64,000 bases of DNA from Rhodospirillaceae bacterium (GCA_029245025.1 JAQWQC010000006.1:124001-188000), one strand, 5' to 3'; shown: positions 30,731-42,371, counted from the stretch's first letter. The notes: a model not told the origin generated them from the sequence alone. Translations and numbers: made by a program.

Positions 30731-32448
30731 CCGATCAACGTAATATGTTTCTGGCAATTGTGCTGTCCATGGCCATCCTTTTTGGATGGGACTACTTCTT
30801 CGCCATTGATCCAGTACCACCGCAACAAAAAGACATAATGGTCGGCCAAGACTTGCCTGCACCCGCTCCTGACGCAGCATTGCCTATGGCTCAAGGTCTA
30901 GTAGCCGCTGTTGCAGACCCGATTGCTGATCGCGCTAGAACGATCAACGCTTCGAAGCGAGCCCTTATCAATACAGAAAGCTTGCATGGCTCCTTAGCAT
31001 TGACAGGTTTGCGGTTCGACGATCTGACGCTGGCGAAGTATCAGGAAAGGAATGACCCGGAGAGCCCAGAGATAACGCTGTTCTCGCCAGCCAGCGCACC
31101 CAAGCCCTATTACGCAGAGATCGGTTGGCTTAGTGCTGACTCGTCCCTTGCGCTGCCTTCCTCTGACACGACCTGGTCAACGGAAATGGAGGTGCCGCGG
31201 CTCTCGACTGATTCCCCGCTGGTGATGACTTGGGACAATAGCGCCGGACTTACGTTCCGGCGGACTGTGACACTCGATGAGGATTATCTCTTTACAATCT
31301 ATGACGAAGTAGAGAACACAACCGACACAGCAGTCTCGCTCTTTCCGTATGGCCTAGTCGCCAGAACCGACACACCCGAGATACTTGGATTTTTTATCCT
31401 ACATGAAGGCCCGCTGGGCGTTTTTGACGAAACATTAAAAGAAGTCGATTATGACGAACTCCAAGACACACCACTGGAGACTATAAGTTCTACAGGTGGG
31501 TGGGTTGGCTTCACAGACAAGTACTGGCTCGCCGCAGTGGCCCATGAGCAAGATCAACAAATTGAAGCCGCATTCCGGTATAGCAAACCCAATGCTAGGG
31601 ATCGTTATCAAACAGATTTTCGAACAATGAATGCGGTTGTGGTGCAGCCTGGAATGACCGCGGGCGCCAAGACCTATCTGTTCGCCGGCGCTAAAGAAGT
31701 TGAACTGTTAGACGGCTACACAGAATCACTTGGCATAAAGAGATTCGATCTGGCTATCGATTTTGGCTGGTTCTACTTCCTGACCAAACCCTTCTTTTAT
31801 TGCCTTATTTGGCTGCAGGGGATTCTAGGGAATTTCGGGTTAGCGATTCTTGGCTTAACAGTCGGCTTACGCCTCCTGCTCTACCCGCTCGCCGATAAAC
31901 AATTCCGCGCGATGACCAAGCTGAAAAAATTACAGCCGGAAATGAAGAAGCTGCAGGAAAAATATTCCGACGACCGCACACGAATGAATCAAGAGTTGAT
32001 GGAGCTTTACAAGCGAGAGAAGGCTAACCCAGCCGCTGGGTGCCTTCCGATCCTTATTCAAATTCCAATCTTTTTTGCGCTTTACAAAGTTTTGTTCGTC
32101 ACCATCGAAATGCGTCATGAACCTTTTTATGGCTGGATCAAAGATTTGTCGGCACCAGACCCAACCAGCATATTCAATCTGTTTGGCTTAATTCCCATCG
32201 ACCTGCCGTCGTTTCTGGTCATCGGGGCCTGGCCGATCATCATGGGCGTCACCATGTATCTTCAGCAAAAGCTGAACCCAGCACCGACAGATCCGATGCA
32301 AGCCAAGATCATGAGCTTCCTGCCTTTAATATTCACCTTCCTGCTGGCGACTTTCCCAGCTGGGCTGGTGATTTATTGGGCCTGGAGCAACGCGCTGGGT
32401 ATCCTGCAACAGTGGGTCATTATGCGTAAGGCCGGAGTTAAAGCCTGA
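30727..32448 (+). CDS. yidC: membrane protein insertase YidC
   Basis: MTDQRNMFLAIVLSMAILFGWDYFF; KKLQEKYSDDRTRMNQELMELYKREKANPAAGCLPILIQIPIFFALYKVL. Confidence 0.98.
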   Translation: MTDQRNMFLAIVLSMAILFGWDYFFAIDPVPPQQKDIMVGQDLPAPAPDAALPMAQGLVAAVADPIADRARTINASKRALINTESLHGSLALTGLRFDDLTLAKYQERNDPESPEITLFSPASAPKPYYAEIGWLSADSSLALPSSDTTWSTEMEVPRLSTDSPLVMTWDNSAGLTFRRTVTLDEDYLFTIYDEVENTTDTAVSLFPYGLVARTDTPEILGFFILHEGPLGVFDETLKEVDYDELQDTPLETISSTGGWVGFTDKYWLAAVAHEQDQQIEAAFRYSKPNARDRYQTDFRTMNAVVVQPGMTAGAKTYLFAGAKEVELLDGYTESLGIKRFDLAIDFGWFYFLTKPFFYCLIWLQGILGNFGLAILGLTVGLRLLLYPLADKQFRAMTKLKKLQPEMKKLQEKYSDDRTRMNQELMELYKREKANPAAGCLPILIQIPIFFALYKVLFVTIEMRHEPFYGWIKDLSAPDPTSIFNLFGLIPIDLPSFLVIGAWPIIMGVTMYLQQKLNPAPTDPMQAKIMSFLPLIFTFLLATFPAGLVIYWAWSNALGILQQWVIMRKAGVKA

Positions 32449-32465
32449 TCCGATGACAGCTATCC

Positions 32466-33104
32466 ATGCCAGAGGCTAACAACGACGCGCGCATGCTCGA
32501 GCAGGGGCGAAAATTTTTCGCGGGCGAATGCACCTTTATCTTGGGAGCCGCCGCTCTGACCCAGGTACCCGATAGCGATTTGCCTGAAATCGCCTTTGCG
32601 GGGCGTTCGAATGTTGGTAAATCCAGCTTGGTAAACAGTTTAACCGGTCGCAAAACCTTGGCGCGCACCTCAGTGACACCGGGTCGTACCCAGCAGCTGA
32701 ACTTCTTTAACATTGGTGACCGGTTGTTATTGGCTGATCTTCCCGGCTACGGATATGCCCGGGCACCAAAGAGCGAGGTGGATGCGTGGACCAAATTAGT
32801 CAAATCCTACTTGATGGGACGACCGCAATTAAGGCGGGTGTGTATGTTGGTTGATAGCCGACATGGCCTTAAAACCAACGACCGAGAAGTTATGAAAGAC
32901 CTAGATGAAGCAGCCGTCAGTTATCAGATCGTGATGACCAAGGCGGACAAGGTTAAACCCGCCGAGTTAGCAAAGACAGTGGGGGCGGTCTCTGTAGAAG
33001 CCGCAACACATGCTGCAGCATTTCCCGAAATTTCTGTTACAAGTTCACATGAGGGAACGGGGCTTGCCGAGCTTCGGGCTGCCCTGTCACAATTGGCCAA
33101 CTAG
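32466..33104 (+). CDS. engB: ribosome biogenesis GTPase YihA/YsxC/EngB
   Basis: EIAFAGRSNVGKSSLVNSLTGRKTLARTSVTPGRTQQLNFF, ADLPGYGYA. Confidence 0.96.
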   Translation: MPEANNDARMLEQGRKFFAGECTFILGAAALTQVPDSDLPEIAFAGRSNVGKSSLVNSLTGRKTLARTSVTPGRTQQLNFFNIGDRLLLADLPGYGYARAPKSEVDAWTKLVKSYLMGRPQLRRVCMLVDSRHGLKTNDREVMKDLDEAAVSYQIVMTKADKVKPAELAKTVGAVSVEAATHAAAFPEISVTSSHEGTGLAELRAALSQLAN

Positions 33105-33144
33105 ACAGAACTTAGTGTTTACTGCGAAGGGGCCCTGAGGGTTC

Positions 33145-34041
33145 ATGTCAAAGATTGATGATCATGCCGAATGGCTAGAGAAAGCGGGCATTCTTTCAGA
33201 TGCCCTGCCCTATATGCGCGAGTTTGCCGGGGAAACCGTTGTCGTAAAATACGGCGGTCACGCGATGGGCGACGCGGCGTTGGCGGCTGACTTTGCAAGA
33301 GACATCGTTTTACTGAAGCAGGTGGGTATGAACCCGGTCATCGTCCATGGGGGTGGGCCTCAGATTGGGGAGATGCTTGACCGGCTTAAAATACAAAGCA
33401 CCTTTGTCGACGGCCTACGGGTAACCGATGCCGCAACGGTGGATATCGTGGAAATGGTGCTGTGTGGGTCCATCAACAAACAGATCGTGACCGCCATCAA
33501 TGGAGCCGGTGGCTTTGCCGTCGGTCTATCTGGCAAGGACGGCAATCTTGTCACGGCCAGGAAGTTGCGGCGTTCAAAAAAAGATCCGGACTCAAATATT
33601 GAGAAGATTCTCGATCTTGGGTTTGTCGGTGAGCCTGAGCATGTTGACCCCCATATCCTCCAGACTTTTGAAGAATCAGACATCATTCCTGTAATTGCGC
33701 CCATCGGTGTTGGCAGCAATGGAGAGACCTACAACATCAACGCTGACACTTCGGCAGGCGCTATAGCGTCCGCCTTAGGAGCGGCGAGGCTGCTGATGCT
33801 AACAGATGTCCCTGGCGTACTTAGCGATACCAAGCAGTTAATGCCTGAAATTACCGTCGAGCGGGCCCGGACGTTGATCCAAGCCGGAACGATTTCTGGC
33901 GGCATGATTCCAAAAGTTGAGACCTGTCTGCGCGCTGTTGAGCGCGGCGTGAATGCAGCGGTTATATTGGATGGCCGCGTCCCCCATGCCGTTCTCCTGG
34001 AGCTCTTCACTCCGCATGGCGCGGGAACGCTGATCCGATAG
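33145..34041 (+). CDS. argB: acetylglutamate kinase
   Basis: [40 protein letters not shown]. Confidence 0.97.
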   Translation: MSKIDDHAEWLEKAGILSDALPYMREFAGETVVVKYGGHAMGDAALAADFARDIVLLKQVGMNPVIVHGGGPQIGEMLDRLKIQSTFVDGLRVTDAATVDIVEMVLCGSINKQIVTAINGAGGFAVGLSGKDGNLVTARKLRRSKKDPDSNIEKILDLGFVGEPEHVDPHILQTFEESDIIPVIAPIGVGSNGETYNINADTSAGAIASALGAARLLMLTDVPGVLSDTKQLMPEITVERARTLIQAGTISGGMIPKVETCLRAVERGVNAAVILDGRVPHAVLLELFTPHGAGTLIR

Positions 34042-34048
34042 TGAAGTA

Positions 34049-34729
34049 ATGCCGAGCGGCCCCGATTTATCTCACATCGATACCTGGGTATTCGATCTGG
34101 ACAATACGCTATACCCGGTATCTACCAATTTGTTTCCGCAGATTGATGTGCGCATGAAGACCTTCATCGCCGATTTGCTTGGCGTCAGCTTGGACGAAGC
34201 CTTCAAAATACAAAAGTTGTACTACCATGAGCACGGCACGACGTTACGTGGGTTGATGATCAATCACACGGTCGAACCGGACGCCTTTCTCGACTACGTT
34301 CACGATATCGACTACACCATCCTCGAGCCAAACCCGGAATTACGACGCGTGATCAAAGAGCTTCCGGGCCGCAAATTGATCCACACCAATGGGTCCGAGA
34401 GTCATGCAGAAGGTGTTCTCGACGCACTCAGCCTGGAAGGCTGCTTTGAGGCCATTTTTGATATCAGGGCCGGCGCCTACATCCCCAAGCCAGACCCCAA
34501 CTCATACGAACGGTTGCTGAGAAGCCATGCCCTTACTCCTGAATCTGCCATCATGTTTGAAGACTTAGTGAAAAACCTAAAACCAGCTGCGGAGCTCGGA
34601 ATGGTGACGGTTCTTGTAAAACATGATAGCGATGCAGCCTCTTCCAATCCCGACATCCACTGCCATCACGTTATTGAAGATCTGACCGACTGGCTTAAGC
34701 AAGCCGTCTACCCTCGAACAGTTAGTTAG
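34049..34729 (+). CDS. HAD family pyrimidine 5'-nucleotidase-like hydrolase
   Basis: VFDLDNTLYPVSTNLFPQIDVRM, KLIHTNGSESHAEGVL, MFEDLVKNLKPAAELGM. Confidence 0.88.
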   Translation: MPSGPDLSHIDTWVFDLDNTLYPVSTNLFPQIDVRMKTFIADLLGVSLDEAFKIQKLYYHEHGTTLRGLMINHTVEPDAFLDYVHDIDYTILEPNPELRRVIKELPGRKLIHTNGSESHAEGVLDALSLEGCFEAIFDIRAGAYIPKPDPNSYERLLRSHALTPESAIMFEDLVKNLKPAAELGMVTVLVKHDSDAASSNPDIHCHHVIEDLTDWLKQAVYPRTVS

Positions 34730-35028
34730 TCTTGTTCGCTTCTTCCATAAATAATTCGATTTGCCAGATCGTCTATAATGTCGATGCCGAAACTTTTCCG
34801 TCCGGCGCAGGAGGGATAATATCGTCAGGCGGAACCCAGCCAAACCCCAACTGCATTCTTATTTTTTTATGCAGAAGCCTGAGAAATATGCTTTTTTTAT
34901 ACTCACGGTGGGCAGTATCGTGAAATGGTTTTCGTGTACATCAAAGCGAATAACAGGTTTGTATCGGAAACGACCCTGGCCGATCAGATGACGTTGACTT
35001 GAAACTGCCTGTGACTATGGTCTGCCAC
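34726..35028 (-). pseudogene. candidate small-gene remnant with three -1 frameshifts, family unknown
   Basis: Composite translation across frames: [14 protein letters not shown] / IGQGRFRYKPVIRFDVHENHFTILPTVSIKKAYFSGFCIKK / IRMQLGFGWVPPDDIIPPAPDGK / SFGIDIIDDLANRIIYGRSEQD-stop; two of the breaks lie at poly-A runs. Confidence 0.45.
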
Positions 35029-35083
35029 CTTTAGAATGAAATGCCGCCAAGGATTTTGGCTGGCCCAGAGGAGCTATATCAGA

Positions 35084-35926
35084 ATGAACATCAAAGCCTT
35101 GCAGGACCGAGTCGAAGCGGCCTGGGATGCACGTGACGATATCTCACCGGCCACTGTGGGTGATCAGCGCGAATCGGTAATAGAGACCTTAGCCTTACTG
35201 GATAGTGGCACGATCAGGGTTGCGGAAAAGAGTAATGGCGCATGGCATGTAAACGAATGGTGCAAAAAAGCGGTTCTTTTGTCATTCCGACTTAATGATA
35301 TGGCGATCCAGAACGGCGGGCCCGACGACGGTGTTTGGTGGGACAAGGTACCATCCAAGTTTAAAGGGTGGACTGAATCCGAATTTAAAAAAGCCGGATT
35401 CCGCGCTGTGCCTACAAGTGTGGTGAGACATTCTGCCTACGTTGCACCTGGCGTTGTGATCATGCCTAGCTTCGTCAACCTTGGCGCTTATATCGATGAA
35501 GGTGTCATGGTCGACACCTGGGCCACTGTAGGGAGCTGCGCCCAGATTGGTAAGAACGTTCACCTCTCCGGTGGCGCAGGTATTGGCGGTGTGCTTGAGC
35601 CCCTTCAAGCAGGCCCGGTTATTATTGAAGACAATTGTTTTATCGGTGCGCGATCAGAAGTGGTGGAAGGCGTCGTTGTTGAGGAGGGCGCTGTACTCTC
35701 CATGGGAGTGTTCATTGGATCATCTACAAAGATCATTGATCGCGCCACGGGCGAAGTGTTCTTCGGTCGCATCCCTGCATATTCCGTAGTTGTTCCGGGG
35801 ACGTTACCCGGCAAACCCTTACCCGATGGATCTCAAGGACCAAGTTTGTACTGCGCGGTCATTGTGAAACGCGTTGACGCCAAGACCCGGTCAAAGGTCT
35901 CTATAAACGAACTGCTGCGCGAATGA
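35084..35926 (+). CDS. dapD: 2,3,4,5-tetrahydropyridine-2,6-dicarboxylate N-succinyltransferase; start trimmed
   Basis: [70 protein letters not shown]. Confidence 0.98.
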   Translation: MNIKALQDRVEAAWDARDDISPATVGDQRESVIETLALLDSGTIRVAEKSNGAWHVNEWCKKAVLLSFRLNDMAIQNGGPDDGVWWDKVPSKFKGWTESEFKKAGFRAVPTSVVRHSAYVAPGVVIMPSFVNLGAYIDEGVMVDTWATVGSCAQIGKNVHLSGGAGIGGVLEPLQAGPVIIEDNCFIGARSEVVEGVVVEEGAVLSMGVFIGSSTKIIDRATGEVFFGRIPAYSVVVPGTLPGKPLPDGSQGPSLYCAVIVKRVDAKTRSKVSINELLRE

Positions 35927-37101
35927 CGAAATCGGCCACCCCCTCCAACACCGCGGCCTTTTTAGACCCGCTGCCCTTAGCGCGGGACCTGATCCGCTGC
36001 CCAAGCGTAACACCAGAAGACGCAGGGGCTCTTGATGTACTTGAGTCAGCACTCACAGATCTCGGGTTTGAGTGTCACAGATTAAAGTTTGACGAACCAG
36101 GCACCACATCTGTGGAAAATCTTTACGCCCGCCTAGGCAAAAGCGAGCCCAATCTTTGTTTCGCCGGACACACGGATGTGGTCCCGGCTGGAAATGGATG
36201 GACAGTTGATCCCTTCTCTGCGGATGTGATCGATGATCACCTCTATGGTCGTGGCGCCGCTGATATGAAGGGGGCGATTTCATGCTTTACGGCCGCCGTA
36301 GCCCGCACCCTCCAAGACTCAGGCCAACCCAACGGGTCCATCAGCTTGCTTATCACAGGCGACGAAGAAGGACCTGCCATCAATGGGACGAAAAAGGTCC
36401 TGGACTGGGTCGCAGAACGTGGCGAGAAAATAGATGCCTGCATAGTCGGCGAGCCCACAAACCCTAAGCGGCTCGGCGAGATGATCAAAATTGGGCGCCG
36501 CGGCAGCCTTAATGGACAGATCACAGTTCATGGCACACAAGGCCATGCTGCCTACCCGCACCTTTCAGATAATCCTATCAACTCATTGCTACGCCTTCTC
36601 TCAGCGTTGACGGCTGCGCCGCTCGACAAAGGCACGGATACGTTTCAACCTTCAACCCTTACACTGACATCTGTGGATGTAGGCAATGAAGCCACCAATG
36701 TAATCCCTGCTCAGGCGCGGGCGGCTTTCAATATTCGATTTAACGATAACCACAGCGGCGAGAGCTTAACGGCTTGGCTGAATGAAAAATTGAGAGACGC
36801 GGCTAAGGGGGCTGACTTTGAGCTAGACGTCACAATTAGTGGCGAATCATTTGTGACTCCCCCTGGCCCTTTGAGCGATCTGGTATCCCAAGCAGTGACA
36901 GAAGTGACCGGCGAAACGCCAGAGCTATCAACCAGCGGCGGGACATCAGACGCCCGGTTTATTCGGTCCGTTTGTCCCGTGTGTGAATTCGGCATGGTCG
37001 GCCTAACAATGCACAAAACAGATGAGCGCGTCGCAATTGCTGACCTCAACAATCTGGCAAAAATCTATCACCTTATTCTGACTCGTTTCTTCACCGCATG
37101 A
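35923..37101 (+). CDS. dapE: succinyl-diaminopimelate desuccinylase
   Basis: [49 protein letters not shown]. Confidence 0.97.
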   Translation: MTKSATPSNTAAFLDPLPLARDLIRCPSVTPEDAGALDVLESALTDLGFECHRLKFDEPGTTSVENLYARLGKSEPNLCFAGHTDVVPAGNGWTVDPFSADVIDDHLYGRGAADMKGAISCFTAAVARTLQDSGQPNGSISLLITGDEEGPAINGTKKVLDWVAERGEKIDACIVGEPTNPKRLGEMIKIGRRGSLNGQITVHGTQGHAAYPHLSDNPINSLLRLLSALTAAPLDKGTDTFQPSTLTLTSVDVGNEATNVIPAQARAAFNIRFNDNHSGESLTAWLNEKLRDAAKGADFELDVTISGESFVTPPGPLSDLVSQAVTEVTGETPELSTSGGTSDARFIRSVCPVCEFGMVGLTMHKTDERVAIADLNNLAKIYHLILTRFFTA

Positions 37102-37667
37102 TCGACGCCAAAGAGGTCGCGGGCGCTCTTTATGGATTGTGGCGTTTGGTGCGATGGGACGAGAAAGCCCTTGGCTTTTTTAACGCAACGGAAGACGGGT
37201 TCTGGCGCTCGTTTATGGCAGCTGTTTTTGTTGCGCCGCTTCAGACCACCTATCAAGTAAGCGTTTATCTGACCATGGATGAACCACCTTCGGCCTGGCG
37301 CATGGTGGCCATTGAGAGCATTGAGTACGTTATTCTATGGACGCTTTATCCGCTGTTCATGTTTTACGTCGTCAAGCTACTGGACCGTGAAACAGAATTC
37401 TTTGGCTACGCCGTAGCCTACAACTGGTTTCAGCTAGGCGTTGGTTTTGTAGCCATGCCGGTCGTCATATTGTCTCAATTGCAAGTCTTACCACTCGCTA
37501 TCGCTGGCTTCTTCGACAGCATGATCTTCGTGGCATATTTGACCTACGCTGCTTTTATCGCCAGGGCCGGACTCAAAGTTTCGATCGGCACTGGGATTGG
37601 TATCGTTGTAATCGATATTCTTCTGACCTTGATGGTCGGCCAGGTGACACTCCGGATGCTGTCTTAG
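37098..37667 (+). CDS. conserved multi-TM membrane protein, function unknown
   Basis: Hydrophobic ORF overlapping the dapE stop (ATGA). Confidence 0.75.
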   Translation: MIDAKEVAGALYGLWRLVRWDEKALGFFNATEDGFWRSFMAAVFVAPLQTTYQVSVYLTMDEPPSAWRMVAIESIEYVILWTLYPLFMFYVVKLLDRETEFFGYAVAYNWFQLGVGFVAMPVVILSQLQVLPLAIAGFFDSMIFVAYLTYAAFIARAGLKVSIGTGIGIVVIDILLTLMVGQVTLRMLS

Positions 37668-37671
37668 CAGA

Positions 37672-38415
37672 CTAATCCGGATATCGGACAGCAGCGAGAT
37701 ACAAGCCTTCGGGCGGTGCCGTCGGTCCACCGGCAGGCCTGCTTTTGGCATTGAGCGCATCAGTCACATCATCGGCCGTCCACTTGCCCTCGCCGACCAG
37801 CGACAAGGTTCCAACCATGTTGCGCACCTGATGATGTAGGAATGACCTGGCTTGCGCTCGAATCTCGACGGTGTCTCCAGTCCGCTCCACATCTAGACTG
37901 TAGAGAGTCTTAACAGGTGTCTTGGCCTGACATTCTGTGGCGCGGAAACTGGTAAAATCGTTCTGGCCGACAAGTCTTTGGGCAGCCTCATGCATCGCCA
38001 CCGCATTTAAATCTCTGGGCAACCACCAAGCACGGTTTTTCTCCAACGCCACCGGCGCACGGCGCGTGACGATTCGATAGACATAAGAACGTTCAATAGC
38101 CTGGAAACGGGAATGAAAATCCTCGGATACTTCTTCTGCTTCAATAACAGCCACTGGATGAGGGCGGAGATGGGCGTTAAACGCATCCCGAACTTTTCGG
38201 CCATCGTCATGGCGAGGCAGATCAACATGGGCAACTTGAGATAGAGCGTGCACACCCGCATCTGTTCGTCCGGCGCCATGAACGATGATTTTGGTCTGAC
38301 AATAGGCAAGAGCTGCCTCTTCCATGACCTGCTGCACCGATAGCCCGTTGATTTGGCGCTGCCACCCGACAAAGTCCGTACCATCGTACTCAATTGTAAG
38401 CTTAAACCGAGGCAT
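37672..38415 (-). CDS. truA: tRNA pseudouridine(38-40) synthase
   Basis: RFKLTIEYDGTDFVGWQRQ, VHGAGRTDAGVHALSQVAH, SFLHHQVRNMVGTL. Confidence 0.97.
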   Translation of the reverse strand: MPRFKLTIEYDGTDFVGWQRQINGLSVQQVMEEAALAYCQTKIIVHGAGRTDAGVHALSQVAHVDLPRHDDGRKVRDAFNAHLRPHPVAVIEAEEVSEDFHSRFQAIERSYVYRIVTRRAPVALEKNRAWWLPRDLNAVAMHEAAQRLVGQNDFTSFRATECQAKTPVKTLYSLDVERTGDTVEIRAQARSFLHHQVRNMVGTLSLVGEGKWTADDVTDALNAKSRPAGGPTAPPEGLYLAAVRYPD

Positions 38416-38418
38416 GGA

Positions 38419-38979
38419 TCAGTATTGTCCCGACGCTACAAGCCATTCTTCGGCAAGAATGGCCCACCGCTCATGGTCACGCCATATGTTGTCGATCTGA
38501 ATAAATTTCGGTGAAAACCCTTCCTTACGAAAGCCGAGTTTGCGCACTAGCGCTATCGATGCCGCGTTTGCTGGCTGAATATTTGACTCAAGCCGATTGA
38601 GATTGAGCACGGCAAAAGCATGGTCGAGTACGAGGGCAAGACCTTCCGTCATGTACCCGGAACCAGCCAACTCAATATCGGCATAGTATCCGAGAGAACC
38701 GGATCGAAACCCGCCCATAACAACGTCATTTATATTCACGACGCCGACAAGCCGGTCGTCTTCATTTCTCCCGACGAAAAATCCAAAGGTCCGGCCGTTG
38801 TTTACCCGGTCGAGGTAAAGCCGATATCGCCTCATATCCGTTGCTGGATAGACCCAAGGACGATGGTAGTCCTTGCTCGTTTGTGTCATGGCGATAAATT
38901 CTACGGCGGAGTCTCGATTAGGAGCGAAAAGATGAACGCGGTCTCCCCGAGCGATATCTTTGCGGCGACGTCCGAACAT
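38419..38979 (-). CDS. GNAT family N-acetyltransferase (RimJ-like); start trimmed
   Basis: SGYMTEGLALVLDHAFAVLNLNRLESNIQPANAASIALVRKLGFRKEG. Confidence 0.88.
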   Translation of the reverse strand: MFGRRRKDIARGDRVHLFAPNRDSAVEFIAMTQTSKDYHRPWVYPATDMRRYRLYLDRVNNGRTFGFFVGRNEDDRLVGVVNINDVVMGGFRSGSLGYYADIELAGSGYMTEGLALVLDHAFAVLNLNRLESNIQPANAASIALVRKLGFRKEGFSPKFIQIDNIWRDHERWAILAEEWLVASGQY

Positions 38980-39025
38980 GACGATGGTTCCGATACACGG
39001 GTGGGAGAACTCTAAGAAGGGTTGT

Positions 39026-39949
39026 CTACCCGAGACGGGTCCCTGGACGCAACTCAAAGCCCCTCAAGAAGCTGGCCACATCAACAGGGCCCTTGCCGGC
39101 GCGCTGGACTCTGAGAGGCCGCACCGCGCCTGTTTCACAGGCGACTGTGAAATGATCATCCAGCACCGTCCCTGCTTCTTCTCCGGAAGAGCTTGGGCCG
39201 TTAATGGCCTCCGCCCGCAAAATTTTAATGCGTTGGCCATCCACATCTACAAACGCACCGGGGAAAGGGGATAGCCCATGAATGTGGCGAACGACGGCCG
39301 GCGCCGTTGCATCAAAGGTCACAGCGGCCTCGGCCTTGTCAATTTTGTCGGCATAAGTCACGCCGTCTTCTGGCTGTGGTCGCGGTTTAGTAGAGCCCGC
39401 ACCGATATCGATCAACGCCCGACAAATCAGTTGGGCGCCCATTGCTGACAAGCCGTCGTGCAGGTCACCGGCCGTGGCCGACTCGTCTATCGGCAGCTTC
39501 TCCATCATCAACATGGAGCCTGTATCGAGCCCGGCATCCATCTGCATGATAGTCACACCGGTTTCAGTGTCGCCAGCCATAATAGCCCGTTGGATAGGTG
39601 CAGCACCGCGCCACCGTGGCAACAAGGATGCATGAACATTGATACAGCCGAAACGCGGCGCATCGAGAACAGCCTGGGGAAGGATTAAACCGTACGCCGC
39701 AACCACCACGATATCTGCGTTGTGGGCACTGAACTCTTTTTGAGCAGCAGGTTTCTTAAGGCTCTTCGGCGTCGAAACCGGAAGCCCCAGGTCATTCGCA
39801 CGGGCATGCACAGGACTAACACGTTCTTTTTGTCCCCGACCCGCAGCACGTGGCGGCTGAGCGTATACAGCAACAACATCATGATTGGCACAAAGGGCAT
39901 TAAGAATAGGAACCGAGAAATCGGGCGTACCCATAAAGACCAGACGCAT
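39026..39949 (-). CDS. fmt: methionyl-tRNA formyltransferase
   Basis: [58 protein letters not shown]. Confidence 0.97.
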   Translation of the reverse strand: MRLVFMGTPDFSVPILNALCANHDVVAVYAQPPRAAGRGQKERVSPVHARANDLGLPVSTPKSLKKPAAQKEFSAHNADIVVVAAYGLILPQAVLDAPRFGCINVHASLLPRWRGAAPIQRAIMAGDTETGVTIMQMDAGLDTGSMLMMEKLPIDESATAGDLHDGLSAMGAQLICRALIDIGAGSTKPRPQPEDGVTYADKIDKAEAAVTFDATAPAVVRHIHGLSPFPGAFVDVDGQRIKILRAEAINGPSSSGEEAGTVLDDHFTVACETGAVRPLRVQRAGKGPVDVASFLRGFELRPGTRLG

Positions 39950-39952
39950 GAT

Positions 39953-40477
39953 CTAATTTGACTCCTGGGCCATCTGTTTTTTGGTCTTTTTTAGTTTGCG
40001 TAAGATCATACCGCGCTTAAGGCTCGAAATATGATCAACAAAGAGAACACCATCGAGGTGATCCATCTCATGCTGAATCACAACCGAGAAAAATCCGTCA
40101 GCCTCTAGTTCGCACTTTTCATTGTTTTCATTCAGATACTGAAGACGAATGCGATCTGGTCGCACGACTTCTTCATAATATTGCGGCAAAGAAAGACAGC
40201 CTTCTTCGTGGACTTTTGTATCCTCTGACGACCATACAATCTCAGGGTTCGCAATCATGTGAGGGTTCGGGGACTCTTTGCCACGGGCTGGGTCAACCAC
40301 AATGATTCGCTTCGACACACCAACCTGAGGCGCTGCAAGACCGACGCCGGGAGCGGCATACATGGTTTCCAACATATCTGTCATTAAGGTTGCGGTTTCT
40401 GAATCGATCTTATCGACCGGGGTGCAAACCTTTTTTAGCCTTGGATCAGGCGCGATGATGATGTCTCGTTTAGCCAT
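39953..40477 (-). CDS. def: peptide deformylase; start trimmed
   Basis: APGVGLAAPQVGV, EEGCLSLPQYYEEV, VVIQHEMDHLDGVLFVDHIS. Confidence 0.97.
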   Translation of the reverse strand: MAKRDIIIAPDPRLKKVCTPVDKIDSETATLMTDMLETMYAAPGVGLAAPQVGVSKRIIVVDPARGKESPNPHMIANPEIVWSSEDTKVHEEGCLSLPQYYEEVVRPDRIRLQYLNENNEKCELEADGFFSVVIQHEMDHLDGVLFVDHISSLKRGMILRKLKKTKKQMAQESN

Positions 40478-40535
40478 AGAGTGCGGTCTCAATGCAGCGC
40501 ATGTCCTCGTGACATAGTCCCCAGGGCAGCAGTGG

Positions 40536-40928
40536 TCAACCTACGGACCTCAACACATGAACACAGAGCACACCCCCGATGACAACCAAAGCAACCCCCA
40601 TGCCCCGAATGACACCCCCTCTGGTGTCATCATCCACCTCTGACAGACCCGCCAAGCCAGCGCGTGGTAGAACTAGGCACAAAGCGCTCTCCAGCAAAAG
40701 AAGCCAGCCCAACAGAGTGAGAAGCAAAGGCGGGCCGGACCAGATGTTGTGCAAAATCACGATCGGCCCACCGATCACCAGGCTCACCAACCCGTTCAGT
40801 CGCACACCAGTCTGACCTAGGGATCCGAGCATGCGGTAGTAGGACTGCCATTTGTGGGTGACGTACATCTGGCTCACACCGAGGCCGACAAGAATAGGCG
40901 CCGCTATCAAAACCATCGTGTTCGCCAT
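40536..40928 (-). CDS. small membrane protein, unknown function; start trimmed
   Basis: MANTMVLIAAPILVGLGVSQMY; hydrophobic, no family recognised. Confidence 0.6.
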   Translation of the reverse strand: MANTMVLIAAPILVGLGVSQMYVTHKWQSYYRMLGSLGQTGVRLNGLVSLVIGGPIVILHNIWSGPPLLLTLLGWLLLLESALCLVLPRAGLAGLSEVDDDTRGGVIRGMGVALVVIGGVLCVHVLRSVG

Positions 40929-40958
40929 CACGCACCCACCCCCTGTACGCAATGCCGT

Positions 40959-42371
40959 TTAAAAACGAACCCGGACTCGATACTCAACTTGAACGTCTTC
41001 ACCGGCAGGCACATCAACCACCCATTCAGCTTCGCCAAGCACTTTGGTATGGGCAGCACTTTCCTCAACAATTTCCCAATCCCCTTGCATACGCTCCGCA
41101 AGACGTACCGTCACGGCAGAGTCTTTCGCATTACTAACTGTTATTCTGTTCGAAGAAATGGTGATGCGATTAGAAGCGCGCAGGAATTCCAGCTGTTCTC
41201 GAACCACCGTAACATCGAAATCACGACCGAGGGTAAGCCTCACATCTTGCCCTTTTGGTGTATGCGCCACACCGTCTTCACCAAGTAATTGGAGGGCTCC
41301 TGAAGAATCCTGGCCGTACACACGAACCGTACCCGCAGGTAACGGCGTACCTAAGCCTTCGTCTTCGGTATTTTCGAAAACCAACGACCGTGTCGCTTGT
41401 GCTTTGCGTTGTTGACCCATCATCGGCCCACGGGAGGCAAACGAGTCGCCACGGCTCACCAGATCTGTTTGAACGATGACATTATTGGCGGACAACAGGG
41501 CCAGTTGCTTGGTTTGATGGTCCCTTAAAGTGACTGGTTTATCGATAACGTAAAGATGAAAGGCGGCGAGACTTTGCTGCATGACGTCAGCGGCCATCTT
41601 TGGTCCGCGCGATGCCGTTTCCAGCGCCCTCATCATCTGCGGCTGCGGTACGGCACGATTAATATCACCTGCGACAAGCTTTAACGTTGCATTGGGAAAA
41701 TCTGTACCCGTCGTGTTTGAAATGGTCGCCCAAGCAGATAGGTCTATTGATATCCCATCATCACTTAACTCAGCGACGTAATCGGCGCGCCAGGTCAAGC
41801 CATTAGTTAGGTAGCTCAAATCGGCATCGACCTCACCGGACGTCTCAATGGTAATAGATGCAGCCAAGGTGGGTTGAGTCCGGACACCGGGGGGCAAAGA
41901 ATCAAAAACTACGCGACCAGGGATTTCCGTGGTAATTCGCCCGTCAATTTCGAGTACCACGCCATTGGCTACGGACAGCACAGTCGCCCGTGTCTCAACA
42001 TCTTTCCCGGACTCAGGGTTAAACCGGACGACGCTGACCTCCTTCCCGACTGAGGCTTGCAAGAGAGAAGATTGGCTGACCACATCAAAGTCAAAGACTT
42101 GCTCCCTCACCTCAAACGCCCCCCGCGATGATTGCAGCAGTACGGTGTTGGGTTGCAGCCGCGTGCTGACGTCCGCAAAGGCGAGGTCTGTATCCCCCGC
42201 AGGCAAATCGACCTGGCGGCTATCCCTCACCAAGGCCAAGTCGCCGTTATAGACAGTCACCGCCAATCCAGTGCGAGCCGCTGGCAGAACATTCAGCTCT
42301 TCAGCTAGGGCGGGAACGGCGACAAATGTGGTTAAAAGGAAGCCTAGAGCGATTTTTTTATGCGTCAGCAT
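40959..42371 (-). CDS. exported DUF4139-type protein
   Basis: Signal peptide; YLTNGLTWRADYVAELSDDGISIDLSAWATISNTTGTDFPNATLKLVAGDIN; C-term WVVDVPAGEDVQVEYRVRVRF. Confidence 0.8.
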   Translation of the reverse strand: MLTHKKIALGFLLTTFVAVPALAEELNVLPAARTGLAVTVYNGDLALVRDSRQVDLPAGDTDLAFADVSTRLQPNTVLLQSSRGAFEVREQVFDFDVVSQSSLLQASVGKEVSVVRFNPESGKDVETRATVLSVANGVVLEIDGRITTEIPGRVVFDSLPPGVRTQPTLAASITIETSGEVDADLSYLTNGLTWRADYVAELSDDGISIDLSAWATISNTTGTDFPNATLKLVAGDINRAVPQPQMMRALETASRGPKMAADVMQQSLAAFHLYVIDKPVTLRDHQTKQLALLSANNVIVQTDLVSRGDSFASRGPMMGQQRKAQATRSLVFENTEDEGLGTPLPAGTVRVYGQDSSGALQLLGEDGVAHTPKGQDVRLTLGRDFDVTVVREQLEFLRASNRITISSNRITVSNAKDSAVTVRLAERMQGDWEIVEESAAHTKVLGEAEWVVDVPAGEDVQVEYRVRVRF

